From: Acidobacteriota bacterium
GTDB taxonomy: Bacteria; Acidobacteriota; Vicinamibacteria; Vicinamibacterales; CAVVIG01
DNA length: 64,000 bases
NCBI GenBank assembly: GCA_003222395.1
Contig: QHWB01000044.1
Location: forward strand, 186,001-250,000
Direction of reading: 5' to 3'
In this document: positions 7,049-15,025 of the stretch, piece by piece
How positions within the stretch are numbered: the first letter of the stretch is position 1
Layout of the letters: each line of letters begins with the position of its first letter
Translations under genes and position numbers: made by a program
The notes under the pieces: model-generated
Seen by the model: only the letters and a program-made list of their open reading frames with translations
Told to the model about the DNA's origin: nothing
Database searches by the model: none

Positions 7049-8002
7049 TCATCGCGAGTTGGCGGTCAGTCCCAGCAGACGCGCCGGATTTTGTCTGGAC
7101 ATCTGATCGATCTCGCGCTCGCTGAATCCTTTCGCGGCCATCGCCGTCAGGAACTCGCCGTAGCCGTCGGGCGGCAGCGGGTTTCCCTTCTGACCGAGAT
7201 CCGACGACAGGATGCACGACTGCGCGCCGACCTGGCGGATCGCGTCGGCGATGCGATCCATCCGTTGCTGAGCGTCGGCGCTGTGGAGCGTGCTGCCGAC
7301 GAATTCGACGAACGCGCCGAGCGACGCCGCTTCGCGCATCTGCGCGACGTTCATCTCGATCGGCGCATTTGAGGCGTGCGTCACGACCAGGTGCTGCACG
7401 CCCTGCTGCCGCGCTTCGCGAAGCAGCATCAACCCTTCCTGCGACGACACGTGCCCGGTCGCCAGCACGAGCTGATGCTTCGCGATCGCCGAAATGACCG
7501 CTTTCGTCTCGGGCAACAGCGCGCCGCCGCTCGATACGCGCACGAACGGACGATTCTCCTTCGAGTAGCGCACCTGATTTTCAGCGTCGAACGTCGACAT
7601 CCAGACGACGCGGCCCCATCCGCCGGCGACTTGGGTGAGGTGTTCGACCGCCGCGGGGTTCATGCCGCCGACCGAGAGATTCAGATCGATGCCGCCGAAC
7701 ACTTCCAGACCCGGCGCCTCTTTGCGCGCGAGGTACGCGAGCCCCGCGGTCGGATCGTAGTGATTCTTCAGAACGAGGCCGCGCATGCCTTTCGTGCGCG
7801 CCAGCTTCGCGACGTCGATGCCGTCGATGGAACGCGGCACGTTGTCGGGATCGGAGTGAACGTGGATGTCGATCGTTCCGCGGAGCAGTTGCGCGGAGTC
7901 GCGCCCGGCGCCTTGCGGACCGGTGCGCGCCGCGGTGCGTCCCAGCGCGGCCAACAGCGACAGCATGACGGCGACGAAGGCGATGCGACTGCCGGTGCTC
8001 AC
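7049..8002 (-). CDS. Exported metal-dependent hydrolase-like protein (DUF6282 type)
   Basis: 317 residues with a signal peptide (about 1-26) and an amidohydrolase-like TIM barrel. Metal-site candidates are the N-terminal GTIDIHVHSDPD, K99-containing GLVLKNHYD, LATGHVSSQEG, HLVVTHASN and near the C-terminus SSDLGQKGNPLPPDG followed by NPARLLGL, which is a common amidohydrolase end. The substrate is unknown. It stands alone between a broken toxin gene and another reverse-strand ORF 62 nt upstream. Confidence 0.75.
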   Translation of the reverse strand: MSTGSRIAFVAVMLSLLAALGRTAARTGPQGAGRDSAQLLRGTIDIHVHSDPDNVPRSIDGIDVAKLARTKGMRGLVLKNHYDPTAGLAYLARKEAPGLEVFGGIDLNLSVGGMNPAAVEHLTQVAGGWGRVVWMSTFDAENQVRYSKENRPFVRVSSGGALLPETKAVISAIAKHQLVLATGHVSSQEGLMLLREARQQGVQHLVVTHASNAPIEMNVAQMREAASLGAFVEFVGSTLHSADAQQRMDRIADAIRQVGAQSCILSSDLGQKGNPLPPDGYGEFLTAMAAKGFSEREIDQMSRQNPARLLGLTANSR

Positions 8003-8064
8003 GCCACCTCGCAGATTCGATCTGGAATCGTAATCGCAATCGTGAAGTCAGCGATCCTAAATAA

Positions 8065-8685
8065 TCAGCGGACGCGGCGGCGGCCCGGGCTCAGTTGAAT
8101 CGGCGCCGGGCAGTCGTTGACGAACGTCGATCGCGTGCCGACGAATCGGCTCGCCGGCGTCACCGGCGCGGTGCAGAGGCCGCGATCGCGGGCGACGTCG
8201 CGATGCGACGTGAAGGGAGCGGAGTAGAACGGCGTGTACGCGGCGCCGTACGGAACGGCATACGGCAGAAACGGCGGCGCACCGTGATAGTACCCGGGAT
8301 AGTCGTCGTACCCGTAGTGCGTGGTATTCGGCGTCTCGGGGCCGTGTCCGACGATCAGGACTTCGGGCGCCGTCGACAGCGACGCGAGAATGCGCGCAGC
8401 GTTGGAGGCCGCCTCGGCGCGCGCCGCGGCTTCGCCTTCTTCGCGGCCGCTCTTCAGCATCGCCATGATGATGGCGTCGCTGAGCCCCTGCTGCTTGAGC
8501 GTCGGCAACTGCTCGGGCTCGATCGGAAAAATCGTCTTGTCGCGATCGATCAGCGCGAGAATCACCGGCTCGGACACGCCGGCTCTCGACAGCGCGACGA
8601 TTTGATCGACGGTCGCGGCGTCCGCGCGCTCCGGCACGAGCGCGGCCGCGCCAACACACAACACGAACGCCAGAATCGCGCGCAT
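8065..8685 (-). CDS. Small exported hypothetical protein
   Basis: 206 residues from the chosen ATG at 8685, which gives a standard signal peptide (MRAILAFVLCVGAAALVPER, cleavage near ADA-AT). An ATG at 8733 would add 16 residues. Two short helix repeats follow: VDQIVALSRAGVSEPVILALI and LKQQGLSDAIIMAMLKSG, a motif seen in many exported acidobacterial proteins. The rest is rich in Tyr, Pro and Gly (HYGYDDYPGYYHGAPPF) and ends in a basic tail. Probably periplasmic or surface-bound; function unknown. Confidence 0.65.
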   Translation of the reverse strand: MRAILAFVLCVGAAALVPERADAATVDQIVALSRAGVSEPVILALIDRDKTIFPIEPEQLPTLKQQGLSDAIIMAMLKSGREEGEAAARAEAASNAARILASLSTAPEVLIVGHGPETPNTTHYGYDDYPGYYHGAPPFLPYAVPYGAAYTPFYSAPFTSHRDVARDRGLCTAPVTPASRFVGTRSTFVNDCPAPIQLSPGRRRVR

Positions 8686-8906
8686 GCCCGCGAAGAGTGC
8701 AACCCGCTCGCCAGCGTAGAGGCCCCGGAACATGCGGTCATTCTAGCAACGGACTGCTCTCGCTCAAGGACACATTCACGTGAAATGGACAGTCGGACGG
8801 CGGGAGCTGATCTGATAAGCTGCATATTTACGCGGACTTACGTTGATTTGCGTCCCTGCCGGCCGGGTACGCCGCTTGCCTCAGGGGGACGCGAGGAGTT
8901 TCCGTC

Positions 8907-9902
8907 ATGCTTTCGAATCGACTCGCGTTCGCTGCGTTGGCCGTCGCCTGCGTCGCCGCTGCGGCGGGAGGCGGATATCTCGCCTCGCGGCAGAATGCGG
9001 TTCCGGCGCCCGCTGCCGCGCAGACGCAGCCCGTGGCCGCGACCACACCTGCGCCCGCAGCGCCTGCGGCTGTAGCCGAACGTCCCGTCCAGGAAACCGA
9101 AGCGGTCGTCGCTGAGCCGAAGACACCGGTGAAGAGCGAGGCGCCGAAGATCGCGGCGGCGAAGCGAGCGGAGAAGGCTCCCGCCCGCGCCGCGGCGACT
9201 CGGCAACAGCCTCCGCCGCTCGCGAGCACGTGGCCGTCGAGCGCGGCGGGATCGCAGCCGTCTCCTGCGACGGCGCCTGCGCCGACGACACCGGTCGAGC
9301 CGCCCGCCGCGCCAAGGCCCGACGAGCACGCGGCACAGACGCCGCCGCCGGCGCCCGAGCCGCCGCAGAAGCAGTTCGAGGAGCTCGTCGTCTCGCGTGA
9401 TTCGGTGATCGGTCTGCAAACCGAGAATCGGATCTCGAGCGACACCGCGCGCGTCGAGGATCGCGTCGAAGCGCGCGTGACGCGCGACGTCAAGGTGGGC
9501 GACCGCGTGGCGATTCCGTCGGGCGCGCGCGCGATCGGCGCGGTGACGCTCGTCGAGCGCGGCGGCAAGTTCAAGGAGCGCGCGCGACTCGGCATCCGCT
9601 TCCACACACTCGTGCTCGCCGATGGCACGCGCATCCCGATGAACACCGAAACGATCTTCCGTGAAGGCGACGCGCCCGGAAACAGCAGCGCCGCGAAGAT
9701 CGGCGGCGGCGCCGTGGGCGGCGCGATCATCGGCGCCATCCTCGGCGGCGCGAAAGGCGCGGCCATCGGCGCGACGACCGGCGCCGGCGCGGGAACGGCC
9801 GCCGTCGCCGCCGGCGATCGCAGCTCGGTCGTGCTCCAGCCCGGCACGCCGCTCACCGTCCGCGTCCAGCAGCCGGTGACCGTGACCGTCGAAAAAGAGT
9901 AA
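8907..9902 (+). CDS. Exported Ala/Pro-rich protein with C-terminal glycine-zipper segment
   Basis: 331 residues. A signal anchor (about 5-27) is followed by a long Ala/Pro linker (28-150) and then a folded region of about 180 residues: EELVVSRDSVIGLQTENRIS, a beta-rich part DRVEARVTRDVKVGDRVAIP, and a glycine zipper GGGAVGGAIIGAILGGAKGA near 272-291. A good ribosome-binding site (GAGGAG) precedes ATG 8907. The linker could span periplasm or peptidoglycan and the zipper could insert into membrane. Not otherwise recognised. Confidence 0.7.
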   Translation: MLSNRLAFAALAVACVAAAAGGGYLASRQNAVPAPAAAQTQPVAATTPAPAAPAAVAERPVQETEAVVAEPKTPVKSEAPKIAAAKRAEKAPARAAATRQQPPPLASTWPSSAAGSQPSPATAPAPTTPVEPPAAPRPDEHAAQTPPPAPEPPQKQFEELVVSRDSVIGLQTENRISSDTARVEDRVEARVTRDVKVGDRVAIPSGARAIGAVTLVERGGKFKERARLGIRFHTLVLADGTRIPMNTETIFREGDAPGNSSAAKIGGGAVGGAIIGAILGGAKGAAIGATTGAGAGTAAVAAGDRSSVVLQPGTPLTVRVQQPVTVTVEKE

Positions 9903-9959
9903 GCGCAAACCCGGGCCCTTTCGTAGGATGATGAGGCGCTTCTCAGAAGGAGTTCCCTC

Positions 9960-10490
9960 ATGCGTTTACATGTGCCCGTCCTGATCGCTCTTCTTGCGAC
10001 CGCCGTTCCGCTCCTGGCGCAGCAGGTGACGAAGCAATCGGTTCCCGGCGTCACGAACTTCGCGCGGCTGGAAACGACGGTGGCGTGCGGCGGCGCGACG
10101 ACGGCGGCGGCGGTGCCGGAAATCAAGAAGATGGGGTTCGCGTCGATCATCAACGTGCGGCAGCCGACCGAGAACGGCGCGAACATCGACGGCGAAGCGG
10201 CGGCGGCGAAAGAAGCCGGCATCAGGTTCTACAACATCCCGCTCAACGGGCAGGCCCCCGATCCGAAGGTCGCCGACACATTCATCGAGACGATCACGAC
10301 ACCGGGCAACGAGCCGGCGTACATTCACTGCGCCGCCGGCAATCGCGCCGCGGCGATGTGGATGATCAAGCGCCTCGTCGTCGATCACTGGGAGACCGAT
10401 CGCGCGTTCACCGAAGCGACGGCGCTCGGACTCACGAGCCCGGCGCTGAAGCAGTTCGCGATCGACTACGCGGACACACACAAGCGCTGA
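9960..10490 (+). CDS. Exported tyrosine-phosphatase-like protein (DUF442 / beta-lactamase-hydrolase-like)
   Basis: 176 residues with a signal peptide (1-20, VPLLAQ-Q). The domain contains GFASIINVRQPTENG (the conserved Asn-Leu/Val-Arg strand) and YIHCAAGNRAAAMWM, where C-A-A-G-N-R is the phosphate-binding loop with four residues between Cys and Arg, as in the DUF442 branch rather than the five of classical PTPs. AGAAGGAG lies upstream of the ATG. Being secreted, it is unlikely to act on cytoplasmic phosphoproteins. Confidence 0.8.
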   Translation: MRLHVPVLIALLATAVPLLAQQVTKQSVPGVTNFARLETTVACGGATTAAAVPEIKKMGFASIINVRQPTENGANIDGEAAAAKEAGIRFYNIPLNGQAPDPKVADTFIETITTPGNEPAYIHCAAGNRAAAMWMIKRLVVDHWETDRAFTEATALGLTSPALKQFAIDYADTHKR

Positions 10491-10493
10491 TCG

Positions 10494-10640
10494 ATGGACG
10501 AGGTCACGCACCTCGCCCGCGATTCGGTCGCGACGGCGAGCGGCGCTGACTGGGGGCGCTTCGCGCCCGGCACCCTTCTCGCCGGGCGCTTTCGCATCGT
10601 CGCTCCCTTCGGCCGCGGCGGAAAGGCGCTCGTCGATTGA
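10494..10640 (+). pseudogene. Serine/threonine protein kinase, N-terminal remnant
   Basis: ATG 10494 opens 48 codons that read like the beginning of an acidobacterial Ser/Thr kinase: APGTLLAGRFRIVAPFGRGG, matching the glycine-rich loop PGTLLAGRYRIVxxLGRGGMG. The sequence then breaks at GGKALVD and a TGA (10638-10640) that overlaps the start of the decarboxylase. The rest of the kinase is absent. Because it retains a start and a coupled stop, it may now serve as a leader ORF of the next gene. Confidence 0.75.
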
Positions 10641-12070
10641 ACCCCGACGATTTCCGTAAACACGGCTACGCGCTCGTCGACTGGATCGCGGACTACCTGG
10701 AACACTCCGACAAGTACCCGGTCCTCTCGCGCGTGAGGCCGCGCGACATCGTCAATGCGCTCCCGCCGGAGGCGCCGGAAGATCCCGAGCCGTTCGAGCA
10801 GATCATGCGCGACTTCGAACGCGTGCTCGTGCCCGGCCTCACGCACTGGAATCATCCGGGCTTCATGGCGTACTTCGCGATCACCGGCAGCGCTCCCGGC
10901 GTGCTCGCCGATTTCCTGTCCGCCGCGCTCAATCAGCAGGCGATGCTGTGGCGCACGTCGCCCGCCGCGACCGAGCTCGAAGAGGTGACGCTCGGCTGGC
11001 TGCGCAAGCTGATCGGGCTGCCCGGGACATTCGAAGGCGTCGTCTACGACACGGCGTCGATCGCGACGATGCATGCGCTCGTGGCGGCGCGCGAGGCGGC
11101 GGTCGCGGACGTGCGCGCGAAAGGGCTCGCCGGACGCAGCGACGTGCCCGCCGTCGCGGTGTACTGCTCCGATCAGACGCATTCATCGATCGACAAGGCG
11201 GTGATCGCGATCGGCCTCGGGCATCAGTCGCTGCGCAAGATTCCGACCGACCGCGACTTCCGCATGCGCGTCGACGCCCTCGAGGCGCAGATCGCGCGCG
11301 ACCGCGCCGACGGCGTGCTGCCGATCGCGGTCGTGCCGACCGTCGGCACGACGTCGACGACCAGCATCGACCCCGTGCCGGCGGTGGCAGACGTGTGCGC
11401 GCGCGAGAGGCTGTGGATGCACGTGGATGCGGCCTACGGTGGCGTCGCCGCGATGCTGCCGTCGCACGCGCACGTGCTCGCGGGCGCCGATCGCGCCGAC
11501 TCCATCGTCGTGAACCCTCACAAGTGGCTGTTCACGCCGTTCGACCTGAGCGCGTTCTACTGCCGCCGGATGGCCGTCGTCCGCGCGGCGTTCTCGCTGA
11601 CGCCGGAATACCTCCGGACGCCCGAGGCGGCGGATGTAAAGAATCTGATGGACACCGGCGTTCAGCTCGGCCGCCGATTCCGCTCGCTGAAGTTGTGGAT
11701 GATCCTCCGCTCCTTCGGCGCGCGCGCGCTGAGGGCGCGGCTCGCGGAGCACATCCGGCTCGCGCAAGAGCTCGCGTCGTGGATCGACGCGCATCCCGAT
11801 TTCGAGCGGCTCGCGCCGGTGCCTTTCAGTGTCGTCTGCTTCCGTTGGAAGCCGGCGGGCATGTCGTGGTCGGACGCGGAGGTCGACGCCGCCAACGAGC
11901 GGCTGCTCGACCTGGTGAACGCGAGCGGCGACATCTTCCTGTCGCACACGCGGCTGCGCGGCCGGCTTGCGATTCGCGTGGCGATCGGGCATCTCCGGAC
12001 CACGGACGAGCACGTCCGCCGCGCGTGGGATCTCCTGCTCAGCTCTCGCGAGCTCATCTCAACTCCTTGA
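10637..12070 (+). CDS. Group II PLP-dependent decarboxylase (aromatic-L-amino-acid decarboxylase type)
   Basis: 477 residues, full length for the DDC/TyrDC family. Seen: THWNHPGFMAYFAITGS at about 69-85, H182 in SDQTHSSIDK, D264 in HVDAAYGGVA and the PLP lysine K296 in NPHKWLFTPFD. Likely substrates are tyrosine, phenylalanine, DOPA or tryptophan. The start is TTG at 10637, overlapping the stop of the kinase remnant, so the original promoter and leader may have been lost in that deletion. It is a different lineage from the second decarboxylase at 43224-44717. Confidence 0.92.
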   Translation: MNPDDFRKHGYALVDWIADYLEHSDKYPVLSRVRPRDIVNALPPEAPEDPEPFEQIMRDFERVLVPGLTHWNHPGFMAYFAITGSAPGVLADFLSAALNQQAMLWRTSPAATELEEVTLGWLRKLIGLPGTFEGVVYDTASIATMHALVAAREAAVADVRAKGLAGRSDVPAVAVYCSDQTHSSIDKAVIAIGLGHQSLRKIPTDRDFRMRVDALEAQIARDRADGVLPIAVVPTVGTTSTTSIDPVPAVADVCARERLWMHVDAAYGGVAAMLPSHAHVLAGADRADSIVVNPHKWLFTPFDLSAFYCRRMAVVRAAFSLTPEYLRTPEAADVKNLMDTGVQLGRRFRSLKLWMILRSFGARALRARLAEHIRLAQELASWIDAHPDFERLAPVPFSVVCFRWKPAGMSWSDAEVDAANERLLDLVNASGDIFLSHTRLRGRLAIRVAIGHLRTTDEHVRRAWDLLLSSRELISTP

Positions 12071-12156
12071 AGGCACTCGCCTTGCACGTCTTCGGTTCGG
12101 ACAACTGCCGGGGCCGATAACTCGCTCCGGCGATTCGATAAAGGAGTGGGAAAGTC

Positions 12157-12738
12157 ATGCGAGGTGTACTCAAGGTTCTTGTGGTGGCAGGCGCGCTCGC
12201 TCTCGTCCTCGCGCCCGCGGCAGCGGATGCCGAGGGCTACTTCAGTCCCTGGGCCTCGACTCAGGCTGGCAGCAGCTTCAACAACGGACGCGCCGGCCTC
12301 GGCTTCGATGCCGGCGGCATGGGCGCGGGAATCATCGGCGGCGAGGTCGACTTCGGCTGGAGCCCGAGCTTCTTCGGGACGCAGAACGACTTCGGCAACA
12401 ACAGCGTCATCAACCTGATGGGCAACCTGATCGTCGGCGTCCCGATCGGCGGCACGCGCGGCGCGGGGGTGCGTCCGTTCGCGACGGCCGGTCTTGGTTT
12501 GCTGCGGACGCAGATTGACGGCGGCACGATCGCCAACGTGCGATCTTCGAACAACGAGCTGGGCTGGAACGTCGGCGCGGGTGTGATGGGCTACTTCAGC
12601 GATCACTTCGGGCTGCGCGGCGACATCAAGTACCTCCGGGGCTTCGAGGATCTGAACACCGGCAACACCGTGATCGACTTGAACGGTAAGAACCAGCTGC
12701 ATTTCTGGCGAGCCGACATCGGCGTGGTTATTCGGTGA
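12157..12738 (+). CDS. Outer-membrane beta-barrel protein
   Basis: 193 residues with a signal peptide (about 1-24, ADA-EG). The mature part is a small OmpA/OmpW-like barrel: alternating strands with Gly/aromatic residues (GFDAGGMGAGIIGGEVDFGW, PFATAGLGLLRTQI, NELGWNVGAGVMGYFSDHFG, LRGDIKYLRGF). AAAGGAG precedes the ATG. Repeats R-B and R-C follow directly. Family-level call only. Confidence 0.8.
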   Translation: MRGVLKVLVVAGALALVLAPAAADAEGYFSPWASTQAGSSFNNGRAGLGFDAGGMGAGIIGGEVDFGWSPSFFGTQNDFGNNSVINLMGNLIVGVPIGGTRGAGVRPFATAGLGLLRTQIDGGTIANVRSSNNELGWNVGAGVMGYFSDHFGLRGDIKYLRGFEDLNTGNTVIDLNGKNQLHFWRADIGVVIR

Positions 12739-12745
12739 CGGTGTT

Positions 12746-12906
12746 GGGATTCGGGATTCGGGATTAGGGATTCGCAGCGAATCCCAAATCCCGAATCGAA
12801 AGTTTGAAGTCTGAAGTACGAAGCACGAAGTGAAAAGCTTGCGTGCTTCTGACTTCGTACTTCCGACTTCTGACTTTTTCACGCGGCATCGAATCCCGAA
12901 TCACGA
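12746..12906. repeat. R-B and R-C heptamer hairpins
   Basis: Four heptamers (GGGATTC, GGGATTC, GGGATTA, GGGATTC at 12746-12773), a GCAG loop and the complementary arm CGAATCCCAAATCCCGAATC (12778-12797) form hairpin R-B. A second hairpin, R-C, follows: GAAGTCTGAAGTACGAAGCA on the left (about 12803-12839) and TGACTTCGTACTTCCGACTT on the right (about 12841-12879), then another R-B piece at 12888-12906 that contains the stop codon of the SixA-like gene. Likely a transcription barrier between convergent genes. Confidence 0.92.
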
Positions 12907-13341
12907 GAGTCGCCACAACTCTCTCCACGTCACTCCTTCGTCCTCGGTGACGAGAGCGACGACGCCGTGCGCCGGGAAGTCGTCTTCACTCCCGCCGACC
13001 AGCAGTGCGCGCAGCCGGGGCAGATGCGGAAAATGTCCCGCGAGCAGGATGTCGCGCGTCTCACCATAGAGCCGATCGCGCAGCCACTGCGGCGGATCGG
13101 CTGGCTGCAGATCGCGAGTCGCCGAAAGTTCCGCGAGCGCATTGCACGCGGTCCAGAACGCCTGCGCCGTCTGCTTCGCTCGCAATTTCCCGCTGTGCCA
13201 CACGACGACCGGGCGCGCGCCGCGCGCCGCGGTTTCCTTCGCCAACCGATCGACGCTCGCGCGCCCCGCCGGCGACAGCGGCCGCTGCGCGTCGATCGCT
13301 TCATCGACCGCTTCGCCGTGGTGGACCAGGAAGAGGTGCAC
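12901..13341 (-). CDS. Histidine phosphatase family protein, SixA-like
   Basis: 146 residues from GTG 13341, chosen because MHLFLVHHGEAVDEAIDAQR aligns with the SixA start. Features: LSPAGRASVDRL, a WHSGKLRAKQTA block (H-S-x-x-x-R) and LLAGHFPHLPRLRALL with the second catalytic His. The usual R-H-G triad reads H-H-G here, that is, the first arginine is replaced. SixA enzymes remove phosphate from histidine of phosphotransfer proteins. Its stop codon overlaps an R-B heptamer. Confidence 0.82.
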   Translation of the reverse strand: MHLFLVHHGEAVDEAIDAQRPLSPAGRASVDRLAKETAARGARPVVVWHSGKLRAKQTAQAFWTACNALAELSATRDLQPADPPQWLRDRLYGETRDILLAGHFPHLPRLRALLVGGSEDDFPAHGVVALVTEDEGVTWRELWRLS

Positions 13342-13401
13342 GAGAAGGACCAAGTATATTGGCAAGGTTTCGTGTGCTTCACGTTTCGTGGTGGATCTCC
13401 G

Positions 13402-13815
13402 ATGGAACGGATAGCCCTCGGTGGTTGGTTGCTCCTGCTCTGCGTGCTGTTCGTCGTGTGGCAGCCACTGACCCTGGGGCTGTCGGCGTCGAGCGTGATC
13501 GATGCGCTGCCGGTTCGCGGGCTGCCGCTGGCAATTGTGCTCGTCGTCCGCGTACTGGCCGCCGCGCTCGGCATTGGCGCCGGCCTCGCCCTGATCGGCC
13601 GGCGTCCCGGCGCGGTCGCGCTGGCGAAAGTCTCGCTCGTCGTTTCGGGTGCGACCGACCTCTTCGTCTACCTCACGCCGTACTTTCCAAGCAATCGCGC
13701 ACCGGGCGATACGATGATCGTTGTCGCCGCATCGCTCGCCTACTATGCAGTCTGGCTCGCGTATCTCTACCGATCGAAGCGGATTCGACGGACATTCGGC
13801 CACGACATTTCTTGA
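13402..13815 (+). CDS. Small integral membrane protein (DUF2569-like)
   Basis: 137 residues with four predicted membrane spans (about 6-26, 43-66, 77-92, 104-122). The start ATG at 13402 is the first that leaves only the hydrophobic domain; a much longer upstream frame is antisense to the SixA gene. The N-terminal GGWLLLLCVLFVVWQP resembles DUF2569 proteins. Function unknown. Divergent from the SixA gene, with 60 bp between starts. Confidence 0.7.
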   Translation: MERIALGGWLLLLCVLFVVWQPLTLGLSASSVIDALPVRGLPLAIVLVVRVLAAALGIGAGLALIGRRPGAVALAKVSLVVSGATDLFVYLTPYFPSNRAPGDTMIVVAASLAYYAVWLAYLYRSKRIRRTFGHDIS

Positions 13816-13820
13816 ACGCG

Positions 13821-13935
13821 TGGGGCCCCACCTTTTCATATGCGGCGGGGCCCCACCCCCGCCGCTGTTGCTCGGCGCATACGCGCCTCGCAACGGCTCA
13901 AGGCTGTCACGCGCTGACGCCCTCGCGCCGTAGCG
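13821..13935. repeat. R-H copy (GGGGCCCCAC family)
   Basis: GTGGGGCCCCACC, a perfect palindrome, is followed by a GCGGGGCCCCACCCCCGC copy and then a GCTCGGCGCATACGCGCCTC block and CGGCTCAAGGCTGTCACGC. The order of blocks matches the copies at 44731-44815 and 56985-57112. Lies after the DUF2569-like gene. Confidence 0.85.
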
Positions 13936-14008
13936 CTCGGGCGTATCTAGAACAGGACGTCGCAGACAAACGTCACAGCGGCAGCATCGGCGCTCATATA
14001 ATCGCGCC

Positions 14009-15022
14009 ATGCTGAAGACGCTGTTCGTCGCCGCCGCGGTCGCCGCCGCGACGCTCGCGCCGCAGAACGACTCGATCCGGCAGGACGATCTGCGCGCCGA
14101 TCTCTTCTTTCTCGCGGGCGACTCGCTGCGCGGACGGTTGACCGATACCGAGGAGAACGGCGCCGCCGCCGATTTCATCCGCTCGCGGTTCGAGCGCATG
14201 GGTCTGAAGCCGGCCGCGCCGAACAATTCGTACTTCCAGGGGTACAACCTGATGACCGCGACGCTCGGCGACGGCAACGCGCTCGACATCATCGTGGCGG
14301 ACGGCGCCAGCCGCCATTTGCGGTCGGGTCAGGATTTCTACCCCCAGCGCATCAGCGCGAGCGGCCGCGCGACCGGCGACGTCGTGTTCGCCGGCTTCGG
14401 CATCACGGCGCCGCGGCTGCAGTACGACGACTACAACGGCGACGTGCGGGGCAGGATCGTGCTCGCGCTCGACCACGAGCCGGGCGAGCGCGATCCGAAC
14501 AGCCCATTCGACGGCGTCGTGACGTCCGAGTGGTCGACGCTGTGGCGGGGGGTGCTCGCGGCGCAGCAGAAGGGGGCGCGCGCGGTGCTGTTCGTCAGCG
14601 ACGTGCACAACCATCCGGGCGCGGCGAACTTCGAGGCGGCGGCGCGCAACGTCTGGCCCGAAATGCCCGCGCGCATCCTTATTTATACGCTCGCGGCGTG
14701 GGCCGACCGCATCCACATTCCGGTCGCGCAGATTTCGCCCGCCCTCGCCGCATCGCTCGTCGCTGGCACGGGGAAATCGCTCGAGCTGAAGAAGCGCTAC
14801 GACAACAACGCCTCGCAGCTCGTGCGGCGGAGCGATCAGTGGCCGTTCCTTCAGAGCGGCGTGCCCGCGCTCGGCTTCATGACGGGTCTCCACCCCGATT
14901 ACCACACGCAGTACGATCGGCCGGAGAAGATCAACTACGCCAAGCTCGAAGAGATCGCACGGCTCATCCACCAGGCGAGCTGGGAGATTGCGAACGCCGA
15001 CTCGCGCCCGAATTCGAGGTGA
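14009..15022 (+). CDS. M28 family peptidase with most of the catalytic domain deleted in frame
   Basis: 337 residues. A signal peptide, the N-terminal M28 part (DSLRGRLTDTEENGAAADFI) and a protease-associated domain are normal up to about residue 257. At GKSLEL/KKRYDNN (residues 255-266) the sequence jumps to the far C-terminal part (RRSDQWPFLQSGVPALGFMT, then GLHPDYHTQYDRPEKINY). About 150-200 residues that should hold the first His-x-Asp, the bridging Asp and the Glu-Glu pair are missing; only the last His ligand remains. It cannot bind two zincs as intact M28 enzymes do (compare the intact one at 19866-21662). Probably inactive although still an open frame. Confidence 0.85.
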   Translation: MLKTLFVAAAVAAATLAPQNDSIRQDDLRADLFFLAGDSLRGRLTDTEENGAAADFIRSRFERMGLKPAAPNNSYFQGYNLMTATLGDGNALDIIVADGASRHLRSGQDFYPQRISASGRATGDVVFAGFGITAPRLQYDDYNGDVRGRIVLALDHEPGERDPNSPFDGVVTSEWSTLWRGVLAAQQKGARAVLFVSDVHNHPGAANFEAAARNVWPEMPARILIYTLAAWADRIHIPVAQISPALAASLVAGTGKSLELKKRYDNNASQLVRRSDQWPFLQSGVPALGFMTGLHPDYHTQYDRPEKINYAKLEEIARLIHQASWEIANADSRPNSR

Positions 15023-15025
15023 TCG

